This document shows positions 12,208 through 12,405 of a DNA stretch of 12,405 bases, one piece after another. A program made the translations under genes and the position numbers. How positions within the stretch are numbered: the stretch's first letter is position 1; the number at the start of each line of letters is the position of its first letter. Location of the stretch: positions 1 through 12,405 of the forward strand of contig MUZY01000029.1 of assembly GCA_003266065.1 (NCBI GenBank). Direction: 5' to 3'. This DNA comes from Methanosphaera sp. rholeuAM130. GTDB lineage: Archaea > Methanobacteriota > Methanobacteria > Methanobacteriales > Methanobacteriaceae. The notes beneath the pieces are model-generated. The model did no database searches. It saw only the letters and a program-made list of their open reading frames with translations, and was not told the origin of the DNA.

Positions 12208-12405
12208 TTAATCATAGAATTTACCTAAGAAAGATTTCATCCTCTCATTATCTGAAGAAAATACTTCCTCTGGTGTTCCCTGTTCAAGAATATATCCATT
12301 ATCCATGAATATGATATTGTCTGCAACGTTACGTGCAAAAGTCATTTCGTGTGTAACAATGACCATTGTCATATGTTCAGCTGCCAAATCCTTAATAACC
12401 TTTAA
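12208..12405 (-). CDS. Polar amino acid ABC transporter ATPase, C-terminal part
   Basis: Only the last 65 residues lie in the window; the rest runs off the right edge. The piece contains MVIVTHEMTFARNVADNIIF, with the switch (H-loop) His after VT, then MDNGYILEQGTPEEVF and a C-terminal NERMKSFL. This is the typical end of the GlnQ/HisP/ArtP class of ATPases that energise polar amino acid uptake with a permease and a binding protein. Walker A, Walker B and signature motifs must lie outside. The stop codon is at 12208-12210. The substrate cannot be told from this part. The class assignment is firm because the VTHEM-x-FAR-x-VAD pattern is diagnostic. Confidence 0.9.
   Translation of the reverse strand, partial: LKVIKDLAAEHMTMVIVTHEMTFARNVADNIIFMDNGYILEQGTPEEVFSSDNERMKSFLGKFYD

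Overview
The window looks like a chromosomal segment of a low-GC pseudomurein methanogen of the order Methanobacteriales, most likely Methanosphaera or Methanobrevibacter. The evidence is very AT-rich spacers, archaeal TATA boxes, ribosome-binding sites of the AGGTGAT/GGAGGT type, oligo-T terminators, and archaeal-style proteins (a HerA-like DUF853 ATPase, a DUF2284 cysteine protein, an Isf-like flavoprotein, CbiM, a SpoIIM/DUF95 protein). The genus is inferred; no rRNA or marker gene is present. No tRNA, rRNA, CRISPR array or insertion sequence was seen.

Left part (1-3500). A 185-base tract of extreme A/C strand bias opens the window. It is followed by a small orphan gene and a complete UDP-N-acetylhexosamine 6-dehydrogenase gene for surface-polysaccharide or pseudomurein precursors, both on the minus strand. 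Next is a small regulatory module: a winged-helix regulator translationally coupled to a DUF3467-like protein, transcribed away from a second small winged-helix-like gene. A 23-base palindrome sits between the two divergent promoters.

Middle (3500-7400). A 400-base spacer rich in repeats precedes two tandem 89-residue membrane proteins that are about 48% identical. Their charge patterns predict opposite insertion in the membrane, so they may form an unfused antiparallel six-helix transporter. They end in a bidirectional terminator facing an orphan helical protein. A 680-base gene-free spacer follows, with competing inverted repeats and an orphan promoter-like site. The HerA-like DUF853 ATPase comes next.

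Right part (7400-12405). An iron-sulfur flavoprotein (Isf type) and a MalY/PatB-type aminotransferase/C-S lyase lie in the same direction. A two-gene Ni/Co uptake operon follows: CbiM plus a one-helix protein with a His/Asp/Glu-rich tail. It is divergent from a SpoIIM-like membrane protein and a small acidic orphan. A DUF2284 protein converges on that orphan with a 4-base gap. The window ends inside the C-terminus of a polar amino acid ABC transporter ATPase.

Several reading frames open with a GTG or ATG that lies inside the ribosome-binding site. For these the start was moved downstream. For CbiM this restores the Met-His N-terminus that binds the metal. Three small orphan genes lack a ribosome-binding site and have a TATA box about 27 bases upstream of the start, suggesting leaderless mRNAs.
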